Below are positions 1 through 9,777 of a stretch of 64,000 nt of DNA, in pieces; position 1 is the stretch's first letter; each line of letters opens with the position of its first letter. The translations under genes were made by a program, and so were the position numbers. The DNA lies in the NCBI GenBank assembly GCA_963728895.1, contig CAVSLM010000001.1, forward strand, positions 372,001 to 436,000, written 5' to 3'. Below the pieces are notes generated by a model. It did no database searches, was not told the origin of the DNA, and saw only the letters and a program-made list of their open reading frames with translations. Origin of the DNA: CAVSLM01 sp963728895 (GTDB taxonomy: Bacteria; Pseudomonadota; Gammaproteobacteria; JBBQDK01).

Positions 1-1
1 G

Positions 2-601
2 GATTCGCAGCAGCGCGGGGAAAGCGACTTCGGCCGCCACGTGCTGCCGCGCCTGCTCTCCTCGGCGCGGGTGTGCGCCTACGACTTCTCCACCAACCGC
101 GTACCGGGCGTGCGTCCCTACGAGGAGCCGGCCTACTGGCGCGACGTCGGCACCATCGACGCCTACATGGATGCGCACCGCGACGTGCTCGGCCTCGAGC
201 CGCGCTTCGACGCCGCCAACCCGCAGTGGCCGATCTACTCCAGCAACTACCAGGGACCGGTGGCCAAGATCATCAGCGGCACCATCGAGAACACCATCCT
301 CGCGGTCGGTACCCTGGTGTACGGCGCCACGGTGCGCAATTCCATCATCCGCCGTGACGTCACGTTGGAGCCCGACACGGTGATCGAGGACTCCATCATC
401 ATGGACTACGTGCGAGTCGGACGCGGCGCGCGGCTGCGCCGCACCATCGTCGATCGCTACAATGTCATCGCTCCCGGTACCACCATCGGCTACGATCGGA
501 CCACGGACGCGCAGCGCTATCACGTCACCGACTCGGGCATTGTGGTCATCGGCGAAGGCCGGGCACGACCGCTGTACGCCCACTTCGACGACAACGCCTG
601 A
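2..601 (+). CDS. glgC: Glucose-1-phosphate adenylyltransferase, C-terminal part
   Basis: The gene enters from the left edge, so only about the last 199 residues are present and the start is not visible. The frame is open from base 2. The protein makes ADP-glucose from glucose-1-phosphate and ATP for glycogen synthesis in the cytoplasm. The visible part holds the end of the nucleotidyltransferase domain (YWRDVGTIDAY) and the C-terminal left-handed beta-helix, seen as hexapeptide-like repeats from about base 270 (GTLVYGATVRNSIIRRDV, then VIEDSIIMDYVRVGRGARL). treZ starts 19 bases after the stop on the same strand, so glycogen and trehalose genes probably share a transcript. The family call is firm; the catalytic N-terminus cannot be checked here. 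Confidence 0.9.
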   Translation, partial: DSQQRGESDFGRHVLPRLLSSARVCAYDFSTNRVPGVRPYEEPAYWRDVGTIDAYMDAHRDVLGLEPRFDAANPQWPIYSSNYQGPVAKIISGTIENTILAVGTLVYGATVRNSIIRRDVTLEPDTVIEDSIIMDYVRVGRGARLRRTIVDRYNVIAPGTTIGYDRTTDAQRYHVTDSGIVVIGEGRARPLYAHFDDNA

Positions 602-620
602 GAGCTTAGCGGGGATTGCA

Positions 621-2468
621 ATGGAGCGGCGGTACGAGATGCCCTTTGGCGCGCAGCTGCAGGCCGACGGACGGGTGCGGTTCCGACTCTGGGCGCCTGC
701 GGCGCAACGGATCGATCTGCTCATCGAAGACGGAGCGCGGCCACAGCGCTGCGCCATGCAGGCGCGCAATGAGGGCTGGTTCGAGCTCACCACCGACGCG
801 GCGCGCGCCGGCACCCGCTACCGCTATTGCATCGACGACGGTCCGTGCGTGCCGGACCCGGCCTCGCGCAGCAACCCCGAGGACGTCCACGGCCCGAGCG
901 AGGTCATCGATCCCGGTGCATACGACTGGCGCGACGGCGACTGGCGCGGCAGGCCCTGGGAGGAGGCGGTGCTCTACGAGCTGCACGTCGGCACTTTCAC
1001 GCCGCAGGGTACCTTTGCGGCCGTGGAACAGCGCCTCGATTACCTGTGCGACCTCGGCATCACCGCGCTGGAGCTGATGCCGGTGGCGGACTTTCCCGGC
1101 GCGCGCAACTGGGGCTATGACGGAGTGCTGCCGTTCGCACCCGACAGCGGCTACGGGCGGCCCGAGGATCTCAAGCACCTGGTGCAGGCGGCGCATGCCA
1201 AGGGTCTGATGATCTTCCTCGACGTGGTCTACAACCACTTCGGGCCGGATGGCAACTATCTGCATCTCTACGCTCCGCAGTTCTTCACCGAGCGCCACCA
1301 CACCCCCTGGGGCGCGGCCATCAATTTCGACGACCGCGGCAGCGAGGTGGTGCGCGAGTTCTTCGTGCACAACGCCTGCTACTGGCTGCAGGAATACCAC
1401 TTCGATGGCCTGCGCCTCGATGCCGTGCACGCCATTCTCGACGACTCGCGGCCCGACATCCTGATGATGCTCGCCGAGCGCGCGCGCGCCGCGCTGCACC
1501 CCAGCGGACGGCACGTGCACCTGGTGCTGGAGAACGACAACAACGCCGCGCACTATCTGGCGCGCGCGCCCGAGAACGGCGCGCGCTGGTACGACGCCCA
1601 GTGGAACGACGATATCCACCACGTTCTGCACGTGCTGATCACGGGCGAGCACGATGGCTACTATGCCGACTACCAGCAGCGCCCGACCTGGCACCTGGCG
1701 CGCTGCCTCACCGAAGGGTTCGCCTTCCAGGGCGAACATTCCGTCTATCGCCAGGGCGCGCAGCGCGGCGAGCGGAGCGCCGAGCTGCCTGCACAGGCCT
1801 TCGTGTCCTTTCTGCAGAACCACGACCAGGTCGGAAACCGCGCCTTCGGCGAGCGCCTGTGCGCGCTGGCAAGTCCCGAAGCGCTGCACGCCGCCATTGC
1901 CGTGATACTGCTTGCGCCCGCGCCGCCGCTGCTGTTCATGGGGGAGGAGTTCGCGGCGGCCCAACCGTTCCTGTTCTTCTGCGACTTCGAAGGCGAGCTT
2001 GCCGGCGCCGTGCGCGATGGGCGGCGCCGCGAGTTCGAGCACTTCGACCGCTTTTCCGAACCCGCCGCCCGCGCGGGCATTCCCGATCCCGGCGATCCGC
2101 AGACTTTCGCGCGCAGCCGTCTCGACTGGGAATGCCTGGAGCGCTCGCCGCATGCCGACTGGCTGCGCCGCTACCGCGCGCTGCTGGCACTGCGCGCACG
2201 CGAGATCGTGCCCCGGCTGGCAAGGCTCGGCCCCGGACATGCGCGCGCCGCACGCGTCGCGGCACACGGCCTGCACGTGGTGTGGACCTTCGATGACGGC
2301 GCCGAGCTGGTGCTGCTCGCCAATCTCGGCAGCGAGTCGCTGCAGGCGCCGCCGGCGGCCGGCGGCCGATTGTTGTACACCACCGGCGCAGATCCCACCA
2401 CAGGCGATGCGGGCGCGCCGTGGTCGGTGTGCTGGTCCATCGTCGAGCCTGCGCGGAGTGGTGCGTGA
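621..2468 (+). CDS. treZ: Malto-oligosyltrehalose trehalohydrolase
   Basis: About 615 residues, normal for the family. The enzyme releases trehalose from maltooligosyl-trehalose, the second step of the TreY-TreZ route from glycogen-type glucans. An N-terminal beta-sandwich (FRLWAPAAQRIDLLIEDG) is followed by the GH13 barrel. Barrel motifs are DVVYNHFGPDGNYL, GLRLDAVHAI with the nucleophile Asp, LVLENDNN with the acid/base Glu, and NHDQVGNR. I chose ATG 621 because homology begins there; the open frame runs further upstream but overlaps glgC and looks non-coding. Its TGA overlaps the GTG start of the next gene, which indicates translational coupling to malQ-treY. Confidence 0.93.
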   Translation: MERRYEMPFGAQLQADGRVRFRLWAPAAQRIDLLIEDGARPQRCAMQARNEGWFELTTDAARAGTRYRYCIDDGPCVPDPASRSNPEDVHGPSEVIDPGAYDWRDGDWRGRPWEEAVLYELHVGTFTPQGTFAAVEQRLDYLCDLGITALELMPVADFPGARNWGYDGVLPFAPDSGYGRPEDLKHLVQAAHAKGLMIFLDVVYNHFGPDGNYLHLYAPQFFTERHHTPWGAAINFDDRGSEVVREFFVHNACYWLQEYHFDGLRLDAVHAILDDSRPDILMMLAERARAALHPSGRHVHLVLENDNNAAHYLARAPENGARWYDAQWNDDIHHVLHVLITGEHDGYYADYQQRPTWHLARCLTEGFAFQGEHSVYRQGAQRGERSAELPAQAFVSFLQNHDQVGNRAFGERLCALASPEALHAAIAVILLAPAPPLLFMGEEFAAAQPFLFFCDFEGELAGAVRDGRRREFEHFDRFSEPAARAGIPDPGDPQTFARSRLDWECLERSPHADWLRRYRALLALRAREIVPRLARLGPGHARAARVAAHGLHVVWTFDDGAELVLLANLGSESLQAPPAAGGRLLYTTGADPTTGDAGAPWSVCWSIVEPARSGA

Positions 2469-4057
2469 GCGGGCCCGACCCGCTGGAGCGGCTCAGCCGG
2501 CTGTGCGGGATCGCGGGTGAATACACCGACATCTGGGGACACGTGCATGAGGTCGGCAGTGCCAGCCGCGCCGGGCTGCTGGCGGCCATGGGTGTCGCTA
2601 CCGACAGCCCCCAGGCGGTGGAGCGCGCACTCGAGGCGCGCGAGCGCGGGCAGCGTCTCCTGCCGCCGGTACAGGTGCACTGGGCGGACCGGGGTCCGAT
2701 CGAGATCGCGCTGAGCGTCGCGGCAGGCGCGGCGCAGACGCCGCTGCGCTGGACGCTGCGTGAGGAACAGGGCCGGGAATTGCAGGGCGAGATCGTGCCT
2801 GCGGCACTGCCCGGCCTGGAGGAGACGCAGGGCGAAGGCGGCCACCGGCGCGTGCTGCTGCGCCTTGCGCAGGTACCCGGCCCCGGCTATCACCGCCTGT
2901 CGATAACCCCCGCCGCGGGCGGCGACGGCCCCACCGGCGAGATGAGCCTGATCGTCGCGCCGTCCACCTGTTATCAGCCGCCGCCGCTGGCCGACAGCGC
3001 GCGGGTCTGGGGTCCGGCGGTGCAGCTCTACGCCCTGCGCTCGCAGCGCAACTGGGGCATCGGCGACTTCACCGATCTGCGCCTGCTCATCGACACCGCG
3101 TCCGCGCTCGGAGCCGGTGTGGTCGGCGTCAACCCGCTGCACGCGCTGTTTCCCCAGCAGCCCAGGCACGCGAGCCCCTACAGCCCGTCCAGCCGGCTGT
3201 TCGTCAACGTGCTGTATCTGGATGTCGAGGCGATCGCGGATTACGCGGAGTGCGAGGCGGCGCGCGCCGCGGTGCAGGACCCGCGGTTCCAGGCCCGGCT
3301 GCGTGCGCTGCGCGGCACCGACCTGGTGGACTACCCGGCCGTCGCGGAAATGAAGCTCTCGGTGCTGCAGCTGCTCTACCGCAATTTCCGCCACCGGCAT
3401 CTGGAGGGCGATCGCGAGCGAGGCCGGGCGTTTCGCGCCTTTCAGCGCGAGCAGGGACGCTCGCTGCGCCTGCACGCCCTGTTCGAGACCCTGCAGGAGC
3501 ATTTCCTCCGCGAGGATCCGGACCTCTGGGGCTGGCCGGCGTGGCCCGAGGCCTACCGTGATCCCGGCGCGGCGGCGGTCGCCGAGTTCGCCGGAGCGCA
3601 TCTGGAGCGCGTCGAATTCTACGAGTACCTGCAGTGGCTCGCGCAGCTGCAGCTCGGCGAAGTGGGCGCGCGCTCGCTGGAGCTGGGGCTGGTGGTGGGG
3701 CTGTATCAGGACCTCGCGGTCAGCGTCGACCGTGCCGGCGCCGAGGCCTGGGCCAACCAGGCGCTGTATGCGCTCGATGCGCGCATCGGTTCGCCGCCCG
3801 ATGACTTCAACCTCAACGGCCAGGACTGGGGCCTGCCGCCGCTGATCCCGGAGCGCCTGTACCAGGCCGCCTACCGGCCGTTCATCGCCACCCTGCGCAG
3901 CAACATGCGCCACGGCGGGGCACTGCGCATCGACCATGTGATGGGGCTGATGCGTCTGTTCTGGGTGCCGCGCGGGGCAGACGCCGGCCGCCGGCGCCTA
4001 TGTTCATTACCCGCTGCAGGACCTGCTCGGCATCCTGGCGCTGGAGAGCCGCCGTGA
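2465..4057 (+). pseudogene. malQ: 4-alpha-glucanotransferase part of a MalQ-TreY fusion, cut by a frameshift
   Basis: GTG 2465 overlaps the treZ stop. The frame encodes a MalQ (GH77) N-terminus and barrel: WGPAVQLYALRSQRNWGIGD near residue 180, then the nucleophile region LRIDHVMGLMRLFWVP. After base 3977 the frame turns to nonsense and stops at 4057. Removing one G from the GGGG run at 3974-3977 restores the frame as VPRGQTPAAGAYVHYPLQDL and joins it to the next open frame. The restored protein would be about 1714 residues, a bifunctional MalQ-TreY type already known in proteobacteria. MalQ moves maltodextrin units between glucans and would supply longer chains to TreY. The single homopolymer change could be a sequencing error or a real mutation; I favour an error because everything else is intact. 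Confidence 0.85.
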
Positions 4058-4067
4058 CCAGTGCCTG

Positions 4068-7000
4068 GTGGTCGGCGAGGACCTGGGCACGGTTCCACCC
4101 GAGGTGCGCGAGGCGTTACGCCCGCTGGGCGTGCTGTCCTACCGGCTGCTGTATTTCGAGAAGCGCGAAGACGGCAGCTATGCCGCACCGGCCTCCCTTC
4201 CCGATCAGGCGCTGGTGGCGGTGTCCACTCATGACCTGCCGACGCTTGCCGGCTGGTGGCAGGGCTACGATCTGGAGGTGCGCGAAGCGCTCGGGCTGTT
4301 TCCCTCCGAGCAGCTGCGCGAGCAGCAGATCATCTCCCGCGCCGAGGACCGCGCGCGCCTGCTGGTGGCGCTGGAGCACGAGGCGCTGCTGCCGCCGGGC
4401 GTGTCGGTACAGGGCGTGTCGGTGCCGGAGATGACGCCGGAGCTGGCACTTGCCCTGCACGTGTATCTCGCGCGCTCGCCGAGCAAGGTCATGATGGTGC
4501 AGCTCGAGGACGTGTTCCTGCAGCGCGAGCAGGTCAACCTTCCGGGTACCACCGACCAGCATCCCAACTGGCGGCGCAAGCTGCCGCTCAACCTGGAGGA
4601 CTGGTCCGCGGACCCGCGCGCCGAGCACCTGGCGGCGGCCCTGCGCGCCGAGCGCGGGGTGCCGCGCCGTCCGCCCCCCGAACAGCCCCTGCCCGAGCTC
4701 GGCAGTGCCGAGGTTCCGCGTGCCACCTACCGCCTGCAGTTCAACCGCGACTTCACCTTCGCCCGGGCTTCCGAGCTGGCGCCCTACCTGAGCGCGCTCG
4801 GCGTGAGCCACTGCTATGCCTCGCCCTATCTGAAGGCTCGCTCCGGCAGCAGCCACGGCTACGACATCATCGATCACAATGCCCTGAATCCCGAGATCGG
4901 CAGCCGCGAGGCGTTCGAAGCCTGGGTCGCGGTCCTGCGCCGTCATCGCATGGGCCACATCCTCGACATGGTGCCGAACCACATGGGCGTGGGCAGCGAC
5001 AACGCCTGGTGGCTGGACGTGCTGGAGAACGGTCCGGCCGCCCAGCACGCGGAGTTCTTCGACATCGACTGGCAGCGGGTACCCGGGCAACTGGAGGGCG
5101 AGATCCTGTTGCCGGTGCTGGGCGACCACTACGGCGTGGTGCTCGAGAACGGCGAGCTGCAGCTCGACTTCGATCGCGAGTGTGGTGCCTTTGCGGTGTG
5201 CTACTACGAGCACCGCTTCCCCGTGGATCCCAAGCACTATCCGAGCATCCTCGGTCACCAGATCGAGCGCCTGGAGGCAAGGCTCGGGCCCGGGCATCCC
5301 GACCTGCTCGAATACCAGAGCGTGGTGACCGCGTTCGGTCACCTGCCGGGGCGCCACGAAAGCAGTCCGGCCAAGGTGGCCGAGCGCAGCCGCGACAAGG
5401 AGATCCACAAGCGTCACGTCGCCGAGCTGTGCGCACGCTCTCCGGACATCGCCTGGTACGTGGCCGAAACCGTGCGCGAATACAACGGGACGCCCGGCGT
5501 GGGCATGAGCTTCGATCTCCTGCACCGGCTGCTGCGCGCACAGGTCTACCGGCTCGCCTACTGGCGCGTCGCCTCGGACGAGATCAACTACCGGCGCTTC
5601 TTCGAGATCAACGATCTCGCCGCACTGCGCATGGAAAATCCCGAGGTGTTCCAGACCACCCATCAGCTGGTGCTGGAGCTACTGGCAAGCGGGCGCCTGG
5701 ACGGCCTGCGCATCGATCATCCGGACGGGCTCTACGATCCGGCCCAGTATTTCGAGCGGTTGCAGCGCGCGGTGCGCGCCATGGCCACGCCCGGTCGCGA
5801 TGCCCCGGCGCCCGAGAACGCGGACCGCGCGCTGTATGTCGTGGTGGAGAAGATCCTTGCGAGCTACGAGCGCCTGCCCGAGGACTGGCCGGTGCACGGC
5901 ACCACGGGCTACGAGTTCGCCAGCCTGCTGACCGCACTGCTGGTCGACAGCGCCGCCGAGGGTGTGCTCAGCCGGTTATACGCGGGCTTCATCGGCGAGC
6001 ACATGCGCTTCGACGACCTGCTGTATCGCTGCAAGAAGCTCATCATGCGCATGGGACTCGCGAGCGAGCTCAACGTGCTCGCCCAGCAGCTGGTGCGCAT
6101 CGCCCAGGCCGATCGGCGCACCTGCGACTTTACCGTGAGCGGTCTGCGCGATGCGCTGGCCGAAGTGGTGGCGTGCTTTCCCGTCTACCGCACCTACATC
6201 GGCGGCGGGCGCATCAGCGCCGAGGACCGGCGCTACGTGGACTGGGCGGTCTCGGTCGCCCGGCAGCGCAGCCAGGCGGCGGACTCCAGCGTTTTCGACT
6301 TCATCCGTGAGGTGCTGCTCACGAGCATCGCCGACGGCAAGTCCGACGCCTACCGCCAGGCGGTCACCACCTTCGCCATGAAGTTCCAGCAGTACACCAG
6401 TCCGGTCATGGCCAAGGGGCTGGAGGACACCAGTTTCTACCGCTACAACCGGCTGGTGTCGCTGAACGAGGTGGGTGGCGACCCACGCCGCTTCGGGATT
6501 TCGGTGGCGGCCTTTCACCGCGCCAATCTGGAACGCGCCGCGCGCTGGCCCAATGCCATGCTCAGTACCTCGACCCACGACAGCAAGCGCTCCGAGGACG
6601 TGCGCGCGCGCATCGACGTGCTGTCGGAGCTGCCCGAGGAATGGCGCCGCCGGCTGCAGCGCTGGACGCGGCTGAACCGCTCCAAGAAGCGCCAGCTGGC
6701 CGAACGCGAGAGCCCGACGCGCAACGACGAGTACCTGTGCTACCAGAGCCTGCTGGGTGTGTGGCCGCCGGAGCCTTCCGACGAGGCCGGCCACCAGCAG
6801 CTCATTGAGCGCATGCAGGCCTACATGCTGAAGGCGGTGAAGGAGGCGAAGCTCAACAGCAGCTGGGTGAATCCCCATCCCGACTACGAAGAGGCCTTGA
6901 GCGGCTTCGTGCAGGCCCTGCTGGAGCGCCCGGAGAAGAACGTCTTCCTCAACGATTTTCTGCCCTTTCAGCGGCGCGTCGCGTACTTCGGCATGCTGAA

Positions 7001-7610
7001 CAGCCTGTCGCAGGTGCTGCTCAAGCTGACGCTGCCGGGCGTGCCGGACCTGTATCAGGGTACCGAGCTGTGGGATTACAGCCTGGTCGATCCCGACAAC
7101 CGGCGCGCGGTGGACTACGAGCGCCGCCGCAGCCTTCTGTCCGAGGTGCAGGCGCTCGGGCAGCTGCCGGCGGAGGAATGCGCGGCACGCGTCACCGGCT
7201 TGCTGGAGCACATGGAAGACGGACGCATCAAGCTCTATGTCACCTGGCGCGCCCTGCAGCTGCGCCGTGAGCGCGCGGCTTTGTTCCGCGACGGCGCCTA
7301 TCTGAGCCTGCTTGCGGACGGCGCGCGCGCCGAGCACGTGGTTGCCTACGCGCGCCGCGCACAGCGGGAAGAGGTGGTGGTCTGCGTGCCACGGCTGTAT
7401 GTCGCGCTGCTCGGAGCCCGGCAGACCTACCGCCCGGACTGGGGCGACACCAGTGTCGATCTGCCGGTCGGCGCGAGCCAACGGTATCGCAACGTGCTCA
7501 CCGGCGAGCTCATCGAGGTCGGCCAGGGTGCGGGCCGCGGGCAGCTGCGCCTGGCGGAGATTTGCGCCCGCTTTCCGCTGGCATTGCTGGTGCCCGAGCC
7601 GCTCAGCTGA
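4068..7610 (+). CDS. treY: MalQ C-terminus fused to malto-oligosyltrehalose synthase
   Basis: Residues 1 to about 195 continue MalQ: VGEDLGTVP holds its acid/base Glu, STHDLPTLAGWW follows, and GTTDQHPNWRRKLP closes the domain. From about residue 217 the protein is TreY (GH13), which turns the reducing end of a malto-oligosaccharide into an alpha,alpha-1,1 trehalose unit. TreY marks are PRATYRLQFNRDFTF, DMVPNHMGVGSDNAWW, GLRIDHPDGLYDP with the nucleophile, VVVEKILASYERLP with the acid, and STSTHDSKRSEDVR. No stop separates the two enzymes, so the fusion is real. The in-frame codons begin at about 3978, just after the frameshift; ATG 4068 is only the first ATG in this frame and probably not a true start. 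The 3' end overlaps the convergent lyase gene by 8 bases. Confidence 0.9.
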   Translation: MVGEDLGTVPPEVREALRPLGVLSYRLLYFEKREDGSYAAPASLPDQALVAVSTHDLPTLAGWWQGYDLEVREALGLFPSEQLREQQIISRAEDRARLLVALEHEALLPPGVSVQGVSVPEMTPELALALHVYLARSPSKVMMVQLEDVFLQREQVNLPGTTDQHPNWRRKLPLNLEDWSADPRAEHLAAALRAERGVPRRPPPEQPLPELGSAEVPRATYRLQFNRDFTFARASELAPYLSALGVSHCYASPYLKARSGSSHGYDIIDHNALNPEIGSREAFEAWVAVLRRHRMGHILDMVPNHMGVGSDNAWWLDVLENGPAAQHAEFFDIDWQRVPGQLEGEILLPVLGDHYGVVLENGELQLDFDRECGAFAVCYYEHRFPVDPKHYPSILGHQIERLEARLGPGHPDLLEYQSVVTAFGHLPGRHESSPAKVAERSRDKEIHKRHVAELCARSPDIAWYVAETVREYNGTPGVGMSFDLLHRLLRAQVYRLAYWRVASDEINYRRFFEINDLAALRMENPEVFQTTHQLVLELLASGRLDGLRIDHPDGLYDPAQYFERLQRAVRAMATPGRDAPAPENADRALYVVVEKILASYERLPEDWPVHGTTGYEFASLLTALLVDSAAEGVLSRLYAGFIGEHMRFDDLLYRCKKLIMRMGLASELNVLAQQLVRIAQADRRTCDFTVSGLRDALAEVVACFPVYRTYIGGGRISAEDRRYVDWAVSVARQRSQAADSSVFDFIREVLLTSIADGKSDAYRQAVTTFAMKFQQYTSPVMAKGLEDTSFYRYNRLVSLNEVGGDPRRFGISVAAFHRANLERAARWPNAMLSTSTHDSKRSEDVRARIDVLSELPEEWRRRLQRWTRLNRSKKRQLAERESPTRNDEYLCYQSLLGVWPPEPSDEAGHQQLIERMQAYMLKAVKEAKLNSSWVNPHPDYEEALSGFVQALLERPEKNVFLNDFLPFQRRVAYFGMLNSLSQVLLKLTLPGVPDLYQGTELWDYSLVDPDNRRAVDYERRRSLLSEVQALGQLPAEECAARVTGLLEHMEDGRIKLYVTWRALQLRRERAALFRDGAYLSLLADGARAEHVVAYARRAQREEVVVCVPRLYVALLGARQTYRPDWGDTSVDLPVGASQRYRNVLTGELIEVGQGAGRGQLRLAEICARFPLALLVPEPLS

Positions 7611-9003
7611 GCGCCTCGCCGTGCGCCGCCGCCAGCACCAGGGCGTCGAACGCCTCCGGCGTCATCAGCCCGCGCTCGGCAACGATGTCGCGCACCGGCC
7701 GGCCGCTGCGCTCCGAGGCCTTGGCCACCTCGGCCGCCGCCGCGTAGCCGATGCGGGTGTTGAGCAGCGTGGCCAGCCCGACGCTTGCGTGCAGGAAGCT
7801 GCGACAGCGCTCCCGATCGACGACCAGGCCGCGCAGGTTGCGCTCGGTCGCGGCGCGGATGGCATTGGTGAGCCAGTCGAGCGCATCGAACAGCGCCGAT
7901 CCAAGCGCCGGCATCATGACGTTCAGCTCGAGCTGGCCGGCCTGGGTCATGGCGCTGACTGCGGCGTCCTGCCCCAGCACCTGGAAGCACACCTGGTTCA
8001 GCATCTCGAACATCACCGGATTGACCTTGCCGGGCATGATGCTCGAGCCCGGCTGCACCGGCGGCAGGCGGATCTCGGCGAGGCCGGTGCGCGGCCCCGA
8101 GGCGAGCAGCCGCAGGTCGTTGCTGATGCGGATGAGCTCCAGGGCGAGATCACGCACCGCCGAGGAAAGCGTCTGCAGGTCATGCATGGATTGCATCTGC
8201 GCCGCGAGATCGGCGGCCGGGCGGATCGGCGCCCCGGTCAGCCGGGCAAGCTCGGCGGCGGCGCGTTGCGCATAACCCGGGGCGCAGTTGAGGCCGGTGC
8301 CCGCGGCGCTGCCACCGAGCCCGATCTCTCCCAGCGGCGCGGCGCTGGCCGCGAGTCTCGAGCCGCAGCGTCGCAGCGTCCAGGCGTAGGCGCCGAACTC
8401 GCGCCCGATGGTGGTCGGCACGGCGTCCTGCAGGTGGGTGCGCCCGCTCTTGACGGTGTCGCGCTCGGCCTCGGCCAGGGACGCGAAGGCCGCAGCCATG
8501 CCTTCCAGCGCCTGCTCCAGCCGGGGCAGCTTGGCAAGTACCGCCAGGCGTATGGCCGTGGGGATGGTGTCGTTGGTGCTCTGGCCCATGTTGACGTGAT
8601 CGTTGGGATGCACGGGCCGGTACTCGCCGCGCGCGCCGCCCAGCGCCGCGTTGGCCAGGTTGGCCAGCACCTCGTTGGTGTTCATGTTGTGGCTGGTACC
8701 GGCACCGGCCTGGAAGCGGTCGACCACGAACTGCTCGAGATGCTCGCCGGCCAGCACCCGGTCGCAGGCGGCGATGATGGCATTGGCGAGCGTGTCCTCG
8801 AGCCAGCCCGGCTGGCGGTTGGCCGCGGCGGCGGCGCGCTTGACCAGGACGTGGGCGCGCACGAAGTCGCCGTCCGGCGCCCGGCCGCTGATCGGGAAGT
8901 TCGCGACGGCGCGCGCGGTCTGGATGCCGTACCAGGCCCCGGCCGGAACCTTCAGCTCGCCCAGGCTGTCTCTTTCGATACGGTAGGCGTCCTCGCTGCT
9001 CAT
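7603..9003 (-). CDS. Aspartate ammonia-lyase / class II fumarase family enzyme
   Basis: 466 residues from ATG 9003. The superfamily signature GSSIMPGKVNPV carries the catalytic serine loop, and GAGTSHNMNTNEVLANLA and HPNDHVNMGQSTND form the active site. The enzyme eliminates fumarate, either from aspartate (AspA) or from malate (FumC). The stretches GAGTSxNMNTNEVLAN and WYGIQTARAVANFPISG look more like aspartase than FumC, while SRTHLQDA-like KSGRTHLQDAVPTT is common to both. I therefore leave the gene symbol open. It is transcribed against treY, with tails overlapping by 8 bases, and divergently from the thioredoxin-like genes. No frame breaks are seen. Confidence 0.8.
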   Translation of the reverse strand: MSSEDAYRIERDSLGELKVPAGAWYGIQTARAVANFPISGRAPDGDFVRAHVLVKRAAAAANRQPGWLEDTLANAIIAACDRVLAGEHLEQFVVDRFQAGAGTSHNMNTNEVLANLANAALGGARGEYRPVHPNDHVNMGQSTNDTIPTAIRLAVLAKLPRLEQALEGMAAAFASLAEAERDTVKSGRTHLQDAVPTTIGREFGAYAWTLRRCGSRLAASAAPLGEIGLGGSAAGTGLNCAPGYAQRAAAELARLTGAPIRPAADLAAQMQSMHDLQTLSSAVRDLALELIRISNDLRLLASGPRTGLAEIRLPPVQPGSSIMPGKVNPVMFEMLNQVCFQVLGQDAAVSAMTQAGQLELNVMMPALGSALFDALDWLTNAIRAATERNLRGLVVDRERCRSFLHASVGLATLLNTRIGYAAAAEVAKASERSGRPVRDIVAERGLMTPEAFDALVLAAAHGEALS

Positions 9004-9233
9004 GGTTCGGTCTCCGGATTGACGGGCAAAAGCGGGTACAATGCGCGCCTGCCGGTTGCCGTCAGGCGCGTCTAAGGGTATACATGGCGCGCGGCAGAAA
9101 TCGCGCCCGATGCCGCCCCGCCTTGCATGGCCTGCCGCGTTTTCCCCTGTCGGACTGCGTGCGGGCCGCGCCGGCTCCGGATCAGCCAACCAACCGCCGG
9201 CGCTGGGCCGGACTCACAGGAGGGACGCCTCAA

Positions 9234-9773
9234 GTGGTGCGCAACGCGGTGCTCGGTTTTCTGCTGCTGTGGGTCATCGGTGTCGCCGCATGGCTGCTGG
9301 CGCCGGTAGTGGCGGACGAGCGTGATTTTAACCTGCCCGACCTCGACGGCGTAGCGCACCGGCTGTCCGATTATCGCGGCAAATGGGTGGTGGTGAACTT
9401 CTGGGCCACCTGGTGTCCGCCATGCCTGGAAGAGATTCCCGAGCTGATCCACTTTCACGATCGTCACCACGACCATGATGCCGTGGTACTGGGTGTGGAC
9501 TTCGAGGACATCGGCGTGGAGCAGCTGCGCAGCTTCGTCGAGGACAACCTGATCAGCTATCCGGTGCTGCGCAGCGAGCCGGAGTCGGACACCGCGCTCG
9601 GGCGCGTCCCCGGGCTGCCCACCACGTTCCTGGTGGCGCCCGACGGCAAGGTGGTGGCCCGCCAGGTCGGGCCGGTCACCGCGAAGGTGATCGAGGACTA
9701 CATCAAGAGCAAGGGAGCCAAGGCCGGCAGCGAGGTGAAAGTCACGACCCGGGCGCCGGCCCACGAGGAGTGA
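9234..9773 (+). CDS. Membrane-anchored TlpA/ResA-like thioredoxin
   Basis: About 179 residues. GTG 9234 is preferred because AGGAGG lies at 9218-9223 and the protein then starts with a hydrophobic anchor (VLGFLLLWVIGVAAWLLAP). A peroxiredoxin/TlpA-type domain follows: FNLPDLDGVAHRLSDYRGK, then the redox motif WCPPC near residue 62, and the cis-proline region GLPTTFLVAPDGKV. It should act in the periplasm, reducing disulfides or handling haem-maturation thiols. The next gene starts 4 bases later and also encodes a secreted thioredoxin-fold protein, so the two probably form one redox unit. A longer upstream frame exists but lacks family similarity. Confidence 0.82.
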   Translation: MVRNAVLGFLLLWVIGVAAWLLAPVVADERDFNLPDLDGVAHRLSDYRGKWVVVNFWATWCPPCLEEIPELIHFHDRHHDHDAVVLGVDFEDIGVEQLRSFVEDNLISYPVLRSEPESDTALGRVPGLPTTFLVAPDGKVVARQVGPVTAKVIEDYIKSKGAKAGSEVKVTTRAPAHEE

Positions 9774-9777
9774 AGGT

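Noticed and set aside
606..2276. Long open frame on the minus strand opposite treZ
   Set aside because: Treated as a shadow of a high-GC gene; treZ in the other strand has complete family motifs, while this frame shows none. Similar long antisense frames opposite malQ, treY, lepA and barA were dropped for the same reason.
3970..3980. Programmed ribosomal frameshift in malQ-treY
   Set aside because: The GGGG run is not a recognised slippery heptamer, and no stem-loop or stop-codon arrangement supports programmed shifting. A simple one-base insertion explains it.
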